The notes: a model not told the origin generated them from the sequence alone. DNA of 64,000 nt from Fusobacterium gastrosuis (GCF_900095285.1 NZ_LT607734.1:1178001-1242000), one strand, 5' to 3'; numbered from the stretch's first letter, positions 9,849-19,803 are shown. Numbers and translations: made by a program.

Positions 9849-10421
9849 ATGAAACCTTTTAAAAAATATGTAGGAACAATCGTTCCCATAATGAATAATA
9901 ATATAGACACAGATCAATTGATTCCTAAGCAATATCTAAAAAGTATAGAAAAAACTGGCTTTGGCAATTATGTTTTTGACGAATGGAGATACAATGAAGA
10001 TGGAACAGATAACATGGATTTTAACCTAAACAAGCCGGAATATAAAAATGGAACTATTTTAATAACAGGAGAAAATTTTGGCTGTGGCTCATCAAGAGAA
10101 CATGCTGCTTGGGCATTACAAGATTATGGTTTTCATGTGATTGTAGCTGGAGGATATTCTGGAATTTTCTATATGAACTGGCTAAATAATGGGCATTTAC
10201 CAATAACATTACCAGAAAAAGAAAGAGAAGAACTTGCAGAATTAGATGGAAATATAGAAGTTGTAGTAGATTTAGAAAATAATAAATTATCTGCAAATGG
10301 GAAAGATTATTTTTTTGAATTGGAAGAATCTTGGAAACAAAGATTACTAAAAGGGTTAGATTCAATAGGGTTAACTTTGGAATATGAAGACAAAATAAGA
10401 GCTTATGAAATGAAAAATTAA
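9849..10421 (+). CDS. leuD: 3-Isopropylmalate dehydratase, small subunit
   Basis: LeuD is the swivel-domain subunit that completes the isomerase active site with LeuC. It has NNNIDTDQLIPKQYLK near the N-terminus and GENFGCGSSREHAAWAL near residue 75, both diagnostic. The 190 residues match the longer, bacterial-type LeuD. It starts 2 bases after the leuC stop, so translation is probably coupled. Confidence 0.96.
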   Translation: MKPFKKYVGTIVPIMNNNIDTDQLIPKQYLKSIEKTGFGNYVFDEWRYNEDGTDNMDFNLNKPEYKNGTILITGENFGCGSSREHAAWALQDYGFHVIVAGGYSGIFYMNWLNNGHLPITLPEKEREELAELDGNIEVVVDLENNKLSANGKDYFFELEESWKQRLLKGLDSIGLTLEYEDKIRAYEMKN

Positions 10422-10453
10422 AAAGTAATATATAATGCGAGGAGAAAATTATA

Positions 10454-11512
10454 ATGGAATACAAAATTGCAGTATTAAAAGGAGATGGAATAGGTCCGGA
10501 AATAATAGCAGAAACTATAAAAGTTTTAGACAAAGTAGCTGAAAAATATGGGCATAAATTTGTATATCAAAGAGGATATTTGGGTGGAGAATCTATTGAT
10601 AAATATGGAGTTCCATATTCAGAAGAAACGAGCAGAATTTGCAGAAATTCAGATGCTATTTTATTAGGAGCAGTGGGAGGATCTAAGTGGAACGAAATAG
10701 AAGCAGATAAAAGACCTGAAAAAGGATTGTTAGCAATTAGAAAAGAATTAGCTGTCTATACAAATTTAAGACCAGCAATATTATTTAAAGAATTAAGAAG
10801 TGCAAGCCCATTAAAAGATGAAATAGTTGAGGATGGGTTAGATGTGATGATAGTCAGGGAACTTACAGGAGGAATATACTTTGGACCTCGTGAGTATTCA
10901 GAAGAAAAAGCCGTAGATACAATGCCTTATACAAGAAATGAAATAGAAAGAATAGCCAGGAAGGCTTTTGAAATTGCAAGAAATAGAAACAAAAAATTAA
11001 CAAGTGTGGACAAACACAATGTTTTAGATACTTCAAAACTATGGAGAAAAATAGTAAATGAAGTAGCGAAAGACTATCCAGATATAGAAGTATCTCATAT
11101 GTATGTGGACAATGCGGCTATGCAGCTTATTATAAATCCAAGGCAATTTGATGTAATTTTAACTGAAAATATGTTTGGAGATATTTTATCAGATGAAGCT
11201 TCTATGCTTACAGGTTCGCTTGGAATGCTGCCATCAGCTAGTTTGGGAGATGGGAAACTTGGTTTATATGAACCATGTCATGGCTCTGCTCCAGATATAG
11301 CTGGACAAAATATTGCTAACCCAATAGCAACTATAATGTCAGCAGCTATGATGCTTAGATATTCTTTTGACTTGGAAGATGAAGCTATAGCTATTGAAAA
11401 AGCAATTGAAGAAGTTTTGAGTCAAGGATACAGAACAGCAGATATATATACTGAAGGAACAATAAAAATAAGTACAGTAGAAATGGGAACACAAATAGCA
11501 AATAAAATTTAG
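10454..11512 (+). CDS. leuB: 3-Isopropylmalate dehydrogenase
   Basis: LeuB oxidatively decarboxylates 3-isopropylmalate to 2-oxoisocaproate using NAD and Mg2+. The 352 residues start with [11 protein letters not shown]. They contain the active-site lysine region [16 protein letters not shown] near 185, the metal-binding Asp in [15 protein letters not shown], and the NAD-binding [18 protein letters not shown]. These features separate it from isocitrate dehydrogenase, as does its place after leuD. GAGGAGA precedes the ATG. Confidence 0.96.
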   Translation: MEYKIAVLKGDGIGPEIIAETIKVLDKVAEKYGHKFVYQRGYLGGESIDKYGVPYSEETSRICRNSDAILLGAVGGSKWNEIEADKRPEKGLLAIRKELAVYTNLRPAILFKELRSASPLKDEIVEDGLDVMIVRELTGGIYFGPREYSEEKAVDTMPYTRNEIERIARKAFEIARNRNKKLTSVDKHNVLDTSKLWRKIVNEVAKDYPDIEVSHMYVDNAAMQLIINPRQFDVILTENMFGDILSDEASMLTGSLGMLPSASLGDGKLGLYEPCHGSAPDIAGQNIANPIATIMSAAMMLRYSFDLEDEAIAIEKAIEEVLSQGYRTADIYTEGTIKISTVEMGTQIANKI

Positions 11513-11521
11513 GAGTAAATA

Positions 11522-12316
11522 ATGGAAAAAGAAATACTATGTTATAAAAATGTTTCTTTTGTAAGAGATGGTAGAAAAATTTTAGATGACATTAATTGGC
11601 AAATCAAAGAAAATGAGAATTGGGCTTTGATAGGCTTAAATGGTTCTGGAAAATCTACACTTTTGAGTATGTTACCAGCTTATGTTTTTCCAAGCTCTGG
11701 AGAATTATGGGTTTTTGAAAATAAATTCGGAGCTTGTTTTTGGAAAGAGGTAAGAGATAAATTAGGCTTTGTGAGCTCAGCATTACAAAATAATTTTTCA
11801 TCAACGCTTAATAGACAAAGCTTAGAAAATATAGTGATTTCAGGAGCATATAATTCCATAGGAATTTATCAGGAAGTGGCAGATGAAGTAAAGAACAAAG
11901 CAGAAAAGATAATTGAAAATTTTAAAATTTCATATATAAAAGATAAAATTTTTGGAAGTTTATCTCAAGGCGAACAAAGAAGAACTTTACTTGCAAGAGC
12001 TTTTATGAATGAACCAAATTTACTTATTTTGGATGAGCCTTGTTCTGGGCTTGATATAACAGCAAGAGAAAGTTTTTTAAAAAATCTTCAGGAGATTTCA
12101 GAATCTGAGGAAGATAAAATAGCTTTTATCTATGTAAGTCATCAAATAGAAGAAATAATTCCAGCTGTTAGTCATGTTGCTATCTTAAAAGATGGAAAGA
12201 TGATAGCTCAAGGGAAGAAAGAAGAAATTCTAACAAAAGAATTTTTAAGAGAATTATTTGAATTAGATGTAGATATAATTTGGAAAAATGGAAGACCATA
12301 CTTAATAATCGAATAA
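11522..12316 (+). CDS. Stand-alone ABC ATPase (YlmA/ModF-like) inside the ilv-leu operon
   Basis: This is a single nucleotide-binding domain of 264 residues with no membrane segment. It shows Walker A GLNGSGKST (about 38-46), signature LSQGEQRR (about 147), Walker B LLILDEP (about 167) and the H-loop SHQ (about 203). By length and layout it resembles orphan COG1119-type ATPases such as B. subtilis YlmA. No permease or binding protein is nearby, so transport cannot be assumed. It lies 9 bases after leuB and 36 before ilvC on the same strand, so it is presumably co-transcribed with the pathway. Its substrate is unknown. It may team with a permease elsewhere or act in a non-transport role. Confidence 0.85.
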   Translation: MEKEILCYKNVSFVRDGRKILDDINWQIKENENWALIGLNGSGKSTLLSMLPAYVFPSSGELWVFENKFGACFWKEVRDKLGFVSSALQNNFSSTLNRQSLENIVISGAYNSIGIYQEVADEVKNKAEKIIENFKISYIKDKIFGSLSQGEQRRTLLARAFMNEPNLLILDEPCSGLDITARESFLKNLQEISESEEDKIAFIYVSHQIEEIIPAVSHVAILKDGKMIAQGKKEEILTKEFLRELFELDVDIIWKNGRPYLIIE

Positions 12317-12343
12317 TAAATTAATAATATAACAAAAATATAG

Positions 12344-13360
<1,017 letters not shown>

Positions 13361-13394
13361 AAATATTTTAAAATAAAAAAGATGGATGAGTAAT

Positions 13395-13422
13395 TGAAGA
13401 ATGAAAGTTCATTTTTTTTTAT
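13395..13422 (+). terminator. Possible weak terminator after ilvC
   Basis: A short AATGA/TCATT hairpin at about 13400-13413 runs into a T-run of about 10. The stem is weak, so this is tentative. Confidence 0.35.
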
Positions 13423-13440
13423 TTGTATCAATAGTTTATA

Positions 13441-13524
13441 TACCCATATGGGTAATAAAAAATATTTTGAATATTTGTGGATTTATTATATAATAAATTA
13501 AATGTAAATATCGGTAAATACCCA
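13441..13524 (+). promoter_or_regulatory. Promoter with candidate operator for the glutamate mutase operon
   Basis: A perfect 14-bp palindrome, TACCCATATGGGTA (13441-13454), lies upstream of a promoter-like pair TTGAAT (13467-13472) and TATAAT (13489-13494) spaced 16 bases. A third copy of TACCCA lies at 13519-13524, within GGTAAATACC (13513-13522). The repeated half-sites flanking the promoter suggest binding of a dimeric regulator, which is not identified. No cobalamin riboswitch is seen. Confidence 0.45.
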
Positions 13525-13551
13525 AAGAAAATTATTAAAGGAGTATAAGAT

Positions 13552-13968
13552 ATGGTAAATAAAAAAATTGTAATAGGAGTTATTGGCTCAGATTGCCATA
13601 CTGTTGGGAATAAAATTATTCACCATAAACTTGAAGAAAATGGATTTGAAGTTATAAATATTGGAGCTTTATCTCCACAAATAGATTTTATTAATGCCGC
13701 ATTGGAAAGTAATGCCGCAGCAATTATTGTATCATCTATTTACGGATATGGAGAGCTTGACTGCCAAGGTATGAGAGAAAAATGCAATGAATATGGACTG
13801 AAAGACATTCTTTTATATGTTGGTGGAAATATTGGAACTGGAAATGAAGATTGGGAAAGTATAGAGAAAAGATTTAAAAAAATAGGTTTTGATAGAATTT
13901 ATAAACCAGGAACTTCAATTGAAAAGACAATTGAAGATTTAAAGTTAGATTTGGAAGAAAAAAAATAA
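13552..13968 (+). CDS. glmS: Glutamate mutase (methylaspartate mutase) sigma subunit, B12-binding
   Basis: This small subunit of coenzyme-B12 glutamate mutase binds adenosylcobalamin. The enzyme rearranges L-glutamate to 3-methylaspartate, the first step of the methylaspartate fermentation route. The 138 residues contain the base-off/His-on motif SDCHTVGNKI (Asp14, His16), with His16 expected to ligate cobalt. The later GGNIGTG loop also fits a B12-binding Rossmann fold. AAGGAG precedes the ATG. It is first in the order S-L-E known from Clostridium. Confidence 0.95.
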   Translation: MVNKKIVIGVIGSDCHTVGNKIIHHKLEENGFEVINIGALSPQIDFINAALESNAAAIIVSSIYGYGELDCQGMREKCNEYGLKDILLYVGGNIGTGNEDWESIEKRFKKIGFDRIYKPGTSIEKTIEDLKLDLEEKK

Positions 13969-13987
13969 TTTGATAAAAGGAGAAAAA

Positions 13988-15394
13988 ATGATAGAGGTAT
14001 ATTTGGCGATAGACTTTGGAAGTACATATACCAAATTAACAGCTATAAATTTAAACGATAGAGAAATAATCGCATCGACAAAAGCATTAACAACTGTTGA
14101 AATAGATGTGATGCAAGGTTTTGATAAAGCATATGGTGAGTTATTAGATATTTTGGCTAACAAGTTTGGGAAAAATTATATTATAAAATATAGAAATGCT
14201 TGCTCATCAGCTGCAGGTGGACTTAAAATAGTTGCTGTTGGTTTAGTACCTGATTTAACAACAGAAGCAACAAAAATAGCAGCTCTTAGTGCTGGAGCTA
14301 GAGTTATAAAAACATATGCATTTGCATTATCTGATTCAGATATAGAAGAAATAGAAAATTTAGATTATGATATTTTAGTATTATCTGGAGGAACTAATGG
14401 CGGAAATAGAGAATATATTCTAAAGAATGCTAGGAAAATAGTTGAAAGTAAAATCATAAAAACAGTTATTGTTGCAGGAAATGAGTATGTACAAGATGAA
14501 ATAAAAGAAATTTTTAAAAATTCTAAATTTGAATTTTTTATTAGTGAAAATGTAATGCCAGTTGTAAATAAAATAAATGCTGAAAATTTAAGAGAAATAA
14601 TTAGAGAAGTATTTATGAAAAACATAGTTAAAGCTAAAGGTATGGAGAATGTCCAAAAAATAGTTGAAAATATAATAATGCCAACACCGGCAGCAGTAAT
14701 GAAAGCAGCAGAAATATTATCGGATGGAACAGAAAATATTGATGGAATAGGAAATGTTTTAGTTGTTGATATTGGTGGAGCGACAACAGATGTACATTCT
14801 ATTGGAAAAGGTTTACCAAAAACTAATAATATTCAATTAAAAGGTTTAGAAGAACCGTATAGTAAAAGAACTGTCGAAGGAGATTTAGGAATGAGTTATT
14901 CTTCAATGGCTCTTTATGAAGCAACAACATTAAATAAAATAAGAGCATATTTAGGTCGGAAAGAATCAAAGATAAGTATAAAAGATAGTTTTAAATATAG
15001 AGAGCAGAACCCAAATTTTATTGCAGAACAAGAAGAAGATTTATTATTCAATGAAATGATGGCAATGATTTGTACAGAAATTGCTACAAATCGTCATGCA
15101 GGTGTGTTAGAATGCATATATTCACCAATGGGAACTATTTTTTCACAAAGTGGAAAAGATTTGACAGATATAAAATATATCATTGGAACAGGTGGAATAA
15201 TAGCAAACAGTAGAAATCCACAAAAGATATTGGAACTTGCTTTATATAAAGAAGAGGATACTCTAAGCTTAAAGCCTAAGTATGCAAAATTTTTAGTGGA
15301 TAAAGAATATATTTTATCAGCTATGGGATTATTATCAAAAGATTTTCCTGATATAGCTCTTGAAATAATGAAAAAAAACATGATTGAAGTTTAG
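13988..15394 (+). CDS. glmL: GlmL/MutL, glutamate mutase-associated ASKHA ATPase (reactivation factor)
   Basis: This is a member of the actin/Hsp70-like ATPase family encoded between the two glutamate mutase subunits. It is thought to reactivate the enzyme by exchanging damaged cobalamin. It starts with LAIDFGSTYTKLTAI (phosphate loop 1). It has VLSGGTNGG near residue 125 and a second phosphate loop VVDIGGATTDVHSIG near 257. The 468 residues are typical. ATG 13988 has AAAAGGAG at correct spacing; a TTG at 13970 overlaps the Shine-Dalgarno region and is unlikely. Function is inferred from family and position. Confidence 0.93.
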   Translation: MIEVYLAIDFGSTYTKLTAINLNDREIIASTKALTTVEIDVMQGFDKAYGELLDILANKFGKNYIIKYRNACSSAAGGLKIVAVGLVPDLTTEATKIAALSAGARVIKTYAFALSDSDIEEIENLDYDILVLSGGTNGGNREYILKNARKIVESKIIKTVIVAGNEYVQDEIKEIFKNSKFEFFISENVMPVVNKINAENLREIIREVFMKNIVKAKGMENVQKIVENIIMPTPAAVMKAAEILSDGTENIDGIGNVLVVDIGGATTDVHSIGKGLPKTNNIQLKGLEEPYSKRTVEGDLGMSYSSMALYEATTLNKIRAYLGRKESKISIKDSFKYREQNPNFIAEQEEDLLFNEMMAMICTEIATNRHAGVLECIYSPMGTIFSQSGKDLTDIKYIIGTGGIIANSRNPQKILELALYKEEDTLSLKPKYAKFLVDKEYILSAMGLLSKDFPDIALEIMKKNMIEV

Positions 15395-15411
15395 TTTCAG
15401 GGGGAGAAACT

Positions 15412-16863
15412 ATGTCATTTAATTTAAAAAAAATGCAGGAAGATATATTTTTTCAAAAAAGAAAAGAACTATTAGAGAAAAATGAATTAAATATAGATTT
15501 AGATTTTAAAGAATCAATAAAATTTCAAAAGTGTCTACCAGAATATAAAAATTTTGTAAAGAAGCTTAAAACATATCATGATGAAAGAAAAATAGGTATA
15601 CAGGTCAGTGCAGGTTTAACTCTATTAGATGAAGAGATAAAACAAATGGCTCTTTTATCTGAAGAAAAAAAAGTAGATTTTTTAGCAGTTACAGTGGATT
15701 CATATACTCGAGAAAATAAATTTGAAAGAGCAAGAAAGGGGTTGGAAGAGTCAGAGAATTCCAATAAATCTATGTTAAATGGATATCCAATCGTGAGCTA
15801 TGACATCTGTAAAAATAGGAAATTGATAAGTGAATCAGCTGCTCCTTTGCAGCTAAAACATGGTTCAACTAATCCTGCACTTTTAGTAGAAGTAGCTTTA
15901 GCCTCAGGAATAACATCTATTGAAGGTGGGGGAATTAGTCATAATATAGCTTTTAGTAAAGCAGTATCTATTGAGGAAAGTATTGAAAATTGGAAATATG
16001 CTGATAGACTGATAGCATTTTATGAAGAAAATGGAATTCCTATTCATAGAGAATCAAATTTTGCTTTAACAGCAACTCTTGTCCCACCGGCAATATCAAA
16101 TTCCATACAAATTTTGGAAGGACTGCTGGCAGTGGAGCAAGGTGTTAAGAATATAAGTTTAGGTTGTGTTCAATATGGAAATTTAATTCAAGATGTTGCA
16201 AGTCTTGAAGCATTGAAAGAAGATATGGAGTTCTATTGCCAAAATCTAGGAATTAAAAATATAAATTTAAGTACGGTTTTTCAACAATGGATTGGTGGTC
16301 TTTCAAATGATGCAATGAAAAATTATGGAGTAATTTCTTATAGTACTTTTGTTGGTGCTATTTGTGGTGTGGATAGAATTATAATAAAAAATCCGGAGGA
16401 GTTCAGTTCAAGCTATTTGAATATTTCTCTTTTAAATACCATTGAACTAACAAAATCACTTTTAAAAATTATGAATTTTCAAGTAAAAGAAAATATTTTA
16501 GAAATAACAAAAGAAAAAGAACAAATTAAAAGAGAAACTAGAAGAATAATTTCAAAAGTAATGGAATTGAGTGACGGAGATTTAGGAAAAGGCATAGTGA
16601 GAGCTTTTGAGCAAGGTATTATAGATGTCCCATTTTCGCCATCTAAATATAATTGTGGAAAGATGATGCCTGCAAGAGATATTGAGGGAATGATAAGATA
16701 TTTAGATATAGGAAATCTACCTTTTTGTGAAGATATAAAAGAATTTAATAATAAAAAAATTAACGAAAGAGCTGTAGCAGAAAATAGAGAAATTAGCTTT
16801 CAAATGACAGTTGATGATATTTTTGCTCTCAGCAATGGAAATATCTTACCAAATAAAGAATAA
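15412..16863 (+). CDS. glmE: Glutamate mutase (methylaspartate mutase) epsilon subunit
   Basis: This is the catalytic TIM-barrel subunit that pairs with GlmS around the cobalamin. The 483 residues match the family. Recognisable stretches are IQVSAGLTLLDEEI, LKHGSTNPALLVEVALASG, EGGGISHN and the PARDIEGMIRYLDIGNLPF tail. The start has GGGGGAG, 17 bases after glmL. Methylaspartase, the next pathway enzyme, is not in this window. No clear terminator follows; the lysine riboswitch promoter begins within 15 bases of the stop. Confidence 0.95.
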   Translation: MSFNLKKMQEDIFFQKRKELLEKNELNIDLDFKESIKFQKCLPEYKNFVKKLKTYHDERKIGIQVSAGLTLLDEEIKQMALLSEEKKVDFLAVTVDSYTRENKFERARKGLEESENSNKSMLNGYPIVSYDICKNRKLISESAAPLQLKHGSTNPALLVEVALASGITSIEGGGISHNIAFSKAVSIEESIENWKYADRLIAFYEENGIPIHRESNFALTATLVPPAISNSIQILEGLLAVEQGVKNISLGCVQYGNLIQDVASLEALKEDMEFYCQNLGIKNINLSTVFQQWIGGLSNDAMKNYGVISYSTFVGAICGVDRIIIKNPEEFSSSYLNISLLNTIELTKSLLKIMNFQVKENILEITKEKEQIKRETRRIISKVMELSDGDLGKGIVRAFEQGIIDVPFSPSKYNCGKMMPARDIEGMIRYLDIGNLPFCEDIKEFNNKKINERAVAENREISFQMTVDDIFALSNGNILPNKE

Positions 16864-16875
16864 TAAAAAAAGTAC

Positions 16876-16904
16876 TTGCAAAAAATTTTAAATAATGATA
16901 ATAT
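16876..16904 (+). promoter_or_regulatory. Promoter of the lysine-riboswitch operon
   Basis: TTGCAA (16876-16881) and TAATAT (16899-16904) are 17 bases apart. The inferred start lies a few bases before the riboswitch P1 stem. Confidence 0.75.
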
Positions 16905-16917
16905 GGGTGAAATTTGA

Positions 16918-17089
16918 TTTTAAGACAGAGGTTGCATCAATCAAGAGTAGTTAGTTGGAGATCGAAAGTCAGTGAAAACTAATGAAAGGGAAAGATGCCG
17001 AAGTGAATTGTCAAAAAATTTGCTGGGGATATGTTGAATAAGCATATAACTGTCTTTGTGCAAGAGCACAAAGTTGCGCTATCTTAAAA
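16918..17089 (+). ncRNA. Lysine riboswitch (L box)
   Basis: The sequence follows the L-box consensus in order: AGAGGTTGC, a loop with CAAGAGTAG, GTGAAAACT, GAAAGGG, GATGCCGAAG, TTTGCTGGGG, a short hairpin, ACTGTC, a stem-loop around CTTTGTGCAAGAGCACAAAG, and TTGCGCTATCTT. Closing stem P1 pairs TTTTAAGA (16918-16925) with TCTTAAAA (17082-17089). Known lysine riboswitches turn genes off when lysine is bound. Here AAAACATG (17086-17093), which overlaps the 3' strand of P1, is perfectly complementary to CATGTTTT (17161-17168). That gives a plausible antiterminator. Confidence 0.93.
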
Positions 17090-17154
17090 CATGAAAGACT
17101 AAATATATATTAACTTAATTACTTTTTGTGATTGATATTTTATTGTATTGAGGT

Positions 17155-17190
17155 ACCTTGCATGTTTTTTGATGCAAGGTCTTTTTTTTT
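17155..17190 (+). terminator. Lysine riboswitch terminator
   Basis: A perfect 9-bp stem, ACCTTGCAT (17155-17163) with ATGCAAGGT (17172-17180), is followed by nine T residues. It lies 65 bases after P1 and 34 before the transporter start. Its left arm and loop overlap the candidate antiterminator strand. Confidence 0.9.
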
Positions 17191-17223
17191 ACAAAATTTT
17201 TTTAATACAGTAGGAGGTTAATT

Positions 17224-18606
17224 ATGGAAAGAAGAAGCTTTAAAATGCCGCATAGCTATGTAATAATATTTTCAATGTTAGTACTGGCTTTTATTATGGG
17301 AAATGTGATTGATGCAGGGGAATATGAAAGAGTTGCGAATGAAGCAGGGAAAATGGTTGTAATTCCTGGAAGTTATCATAAAATAGAAAATATCGGAATG
17401 AATTTATTTGATTTTTTTATGTCAATACAAGATGGCTTTGTAAAAAGTGCCAACATAATATTTTTTGTTATTTTTGCCTATTCATTTGTCTATATGATAA
17501 TAAAAAATGGAACTTTTGATGCAGTTGTAGGTTTTTTACTAAGAAAAGTTGGGAGGAGAATAGAACTTATAATTCCAATAGGCATGATTGTATTTGGAAT
17601 ACTTGGATCAACTATGGGTTTATATGAGGAAACTTATGGACTTATACCAGTATTCATGGCAATAGCAAGTGTAATCGGATACGATGCAATAGTAGGAAGT
17701 AGCATTATATATTTAGGAGTTGCAGTAGGATTTGCATCGGCGACAATAAATCCATTCACAATAGGAGTTGCTCAACAAGTAGCGGGAGTTCCACTATTTT
17801 CAGGAATAGGATATAGAATATTCTGTTTCATAGTTTTTATGGCTATTTCTATAATTTATGTATGGAGATATGCACATAAAATAAAAGATAATCCAACGCA
17901 ATCTCTGCTATATGGTATAGAAATGGAAACTGTTGATGTAGCAAGTAAAGATGAATTAATGCAAATTCAATTTACAAATATTCATAGATTAAGCTGTTTA
18001 ATGTTTTTAGTAACTATAGGCGTATTGATGTATGGAACTATTTCTAAAGGTTGGTATATAGATGAAATTTCAACTTTATTTATTATAATGACAATAGTAA
18101 CAGGACTAATTTCTAGGTTTTCTCCAAGCCAAATAGCTACATATTTCATAGAGGCAGCAAAAGATATGATGTTTGGAGCTCTAATAATTGGATTGAGTTA
18201 CAGTATGCCAGTAGTTATGGAAAAGACAAAGATAATTGATACTATAATTAATTTTTTAGTGGGAACTTTAAATAATTTTAGTGGAGTAACAAGTGCAATA
18301 GGAATGTTATTTGTTCAAAATATAATAAACTTATTCATTCCAAGTGGAGGTGGACAAGCACTAGTGACTATGCCAATTTTGGCACCAGTTGGTGAAATGG
18401 TTGGGCTGAGTCGTCAGCTAACAGTGTTAGCATATCAATTTGGAGATGGATATTCAAATATATTTTGGCCTACATCTGTATTTTCAATGTGTGGAATAAT
18501 GAGAATGCCGGTAAATAAATGGTATAGTTTTGTTACACCACTATTTGGAATGATGTTTATAGCGCAGATAATTTTAATAATAATTGCAGTAATAGTGAGG
18601 TATTAA
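17224..18606 (+). CDS. YfcC-family membrane transporter under lysine riboswitch control
   Basis: This is a 460-residue, very hydrophobic protein with about ten to twelve predicted membrane segments. It resembles the YfcC/C4-dicarboxylate anaerobic carrier-like family (COG1288). Conserved-looking features are MGLYEETYGLIPVFM, ASATINPFTIGVAQ and IPSGGGQALVTMPILAP. Members are often annotated as dicarboxylate or basic amino acid carriers without proof. Control by a lysine riboswitch, and pairing with an amidohydrolase one base downstream, point to uptake of lysine or a lysine derivative. That is inference from context. AGGAGG precedes the ATG. Confidence 0.85.
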   Translation: MERRSFKMPHSYVIIFSMLVLAFIMGNVIDAGEYERVANEAGKMVVIPGSYHKIENIGMNLFDFFMSIQDGFVKSANIIFFVIFAYSFVYMIIKNGTFDAVVGFLLRKVGRRIELIIPIGMIVFGILGSTMGLYEETYGLIPVFMAIASVIGYDAIVGSSIIYLGVAVGFASATINPFTIGVAQQVAGVPLFSGIGYRIFCFIVFMAISIIYVWRYAHKIKDNPTQSLLYGIEMETVDVASKDELMQIQFTNIHRLSCLMFLVTIGVLMYGTISKGWYIDEISTLFIIMTIVTGLISRFSPSQIATYFIEAAKDMMFGALIIGLSYSMPVVMEKTKIIDTIINFLVGTLNNFSGVTSAIGMLFVQNIINLFIPSGGGQALVTMPILAPVGEMVGLSRQLTVLAYQFGDGYSNIFWPTSVFSMCGIMRMPVNKWYSFVTPLFGMMFIAQIILIIIAVIVRY

Positions 18607-18607
18607 T

Positions 18608-19774
18608 ATGATTTATAAAGAAAAGTTGTACGAAGTTGAAGAAAGTTTAGCTTCTGAAATAGAAAATATTAGTGAATTTATTTTTAATAATCCCGAATTG
18701 GGAAATGAAGAATTTATTTCAAGTTCTTATTTGGTTGAAAAGTTAAGGGAATATAATTTTGATGTAAATTATCCTTATTTAGAAATGCCTACAGCTTTTA
18801 AAGCCGAATATAAAAAAGGAAATAAAGGTTTAAAAATTGCTTTTTTAGCTGAATATGATGCTCTTCCAGGATATGGAGAAAATAAAAATCAAAATGCCCA
18901 TGCTTGTGGGCATAATTGGATAGCAGCAACTACTGTTGGAGCAGCGATAACATTAGCAAAATCTGATATTGAATTTGATGGAAGTATAGTAGTTATTGGA
19001 ACACCAGCTGAAGAAACGACAGGAGGAAAATGTGAATTAGTTGAAAAAGGAGCATTTCTAGATATAGATGCGGTTATTCAAATGCATTTAGGAGCAGAAA
19101 CTAATATAAATATAATTACTCTTGCAATGGATTCGATTGAGTTTAATTTTAAAGGTGTGGCAGCACATGCTGCTGCTTATCCAGAAAGAGGAGTTAATGC
19201 ATTAGATGCAGTAAATCTAATGTTTGCTGGAGTTAATGCATTAAGGCAACATATTAGAACCGATGCAAGAGTTGCAGGTATTATTACTGAAGGTGGAAAG
19301 GCATGTAATATAGTTCCAGATAAGGCTAGTTGTAGATATTATATAAGAGCAAAAGAGAGAAACTATCTAAAAGAATTGACACAAAAAATTATAAATTGTG
19401 CAAAAGGAGCTGCTCTTATGACAGGAACAGAATTAGAATATCATAATTTTGAAAATTCTTATGATAATTTAACTTACAATGAAAGTTTGAGAAAATTATT
19501 GAAAAGAAATTTACAAGATTTAGGAGTAGATAATTTTGTTATATCTGACGAGAAAGCAAGTGGTTCCAGTGATATTGGAAATGTTTCATCGGTTTGTCCG
19601 ACAGTTTATTGTGAAATAGATACAGGTGCAAGACCTAAAGTTTATGCACATAATGAAGAAATACTAGACTATGTCCATGGGAAAAATTCTCAAAATACTT
19701 TACATATAGCAACAAAAGCTATGGCTTATACGGCGTTACAAATTTTGTTAAGACCTAGTTTATTAGAAAAATAA
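18608..19774 (+). CDS. M20-family amidohydrolase/peptidase, riboswitch-linked
   Basis: This 388-residue cytoplasmic metallo-amidohydrolase belongs to the AbgB/HipO-like M20D group (COG1473). Metal-site motifs are AEYDALPGYG, AHACGHN (about 97-103) and PAEETTGGK with the catalytic Glu near 136. VIQMHLG and a dimerisation domain with AAHAAAYPERG follow. Relatives remove acyl groups from amino acids or split aryl- or acyl-glutamate and diaminopimelate derivatives. It begins 1 base after the transporter stop, under the same lysine riboswitch. I infer that it releases lysine from an imported N-acyl-lysine or lysine conjugate; the substrate is not provable here. Confidence 0.85.
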   Translation: MIYKEKLYEVEESLASEIENISEFIFNNPELGNEEFISSSYLVEKLREYNFDVNYPYLEMPTAFKAEYKKGNKGLKIAFLAEYDALPGYGENKNQNAHACGHNWIAATTVGAAITLAKSDIEFDGSIVVIGTPAEETTGGKCELVEKGAFLDIDAVIQMHLGAETNINIITLAMDSIEFNFKGVAAHAAAYPERGVNALDAVNLMFAGVNALRQHIRTDARVAGIITEGGKACNIVPDKASCRYYIRAKERNYLKELTQKIINCAKGAALMTGTELEYHNFENSYDNLTYNESLRKLLKRNLQDLGVDNFVISDEKASGSSDIGNVSSVCPTVYCEIDTGARPKVYAHNEEILDYVHGKNSQNTLHIATKAMAYTALQILLRPSLLEK

Positions 19775-19803
19775 GATAGATATATTTAAAACTCATAAAT
19801 TTA

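Noticed and set aside
9438..9932. Long antisense reading frame opposite leuC
   Set aside because: It is a shadow of the leuC coding strand, with no ribosome binding site or family-like sequence. The same reasoning removes the other antisense frames, such as 2002-2439, 6812-7258, 10054-10533 and 12321-12659.
13361..13551. Cobalamin riboswitch before the B12-dependent glutamate mutase genes
   Set aside because: No B12-box sequence or suitable long folded leader is present; only a promoter and TACCCA repeats are seen.
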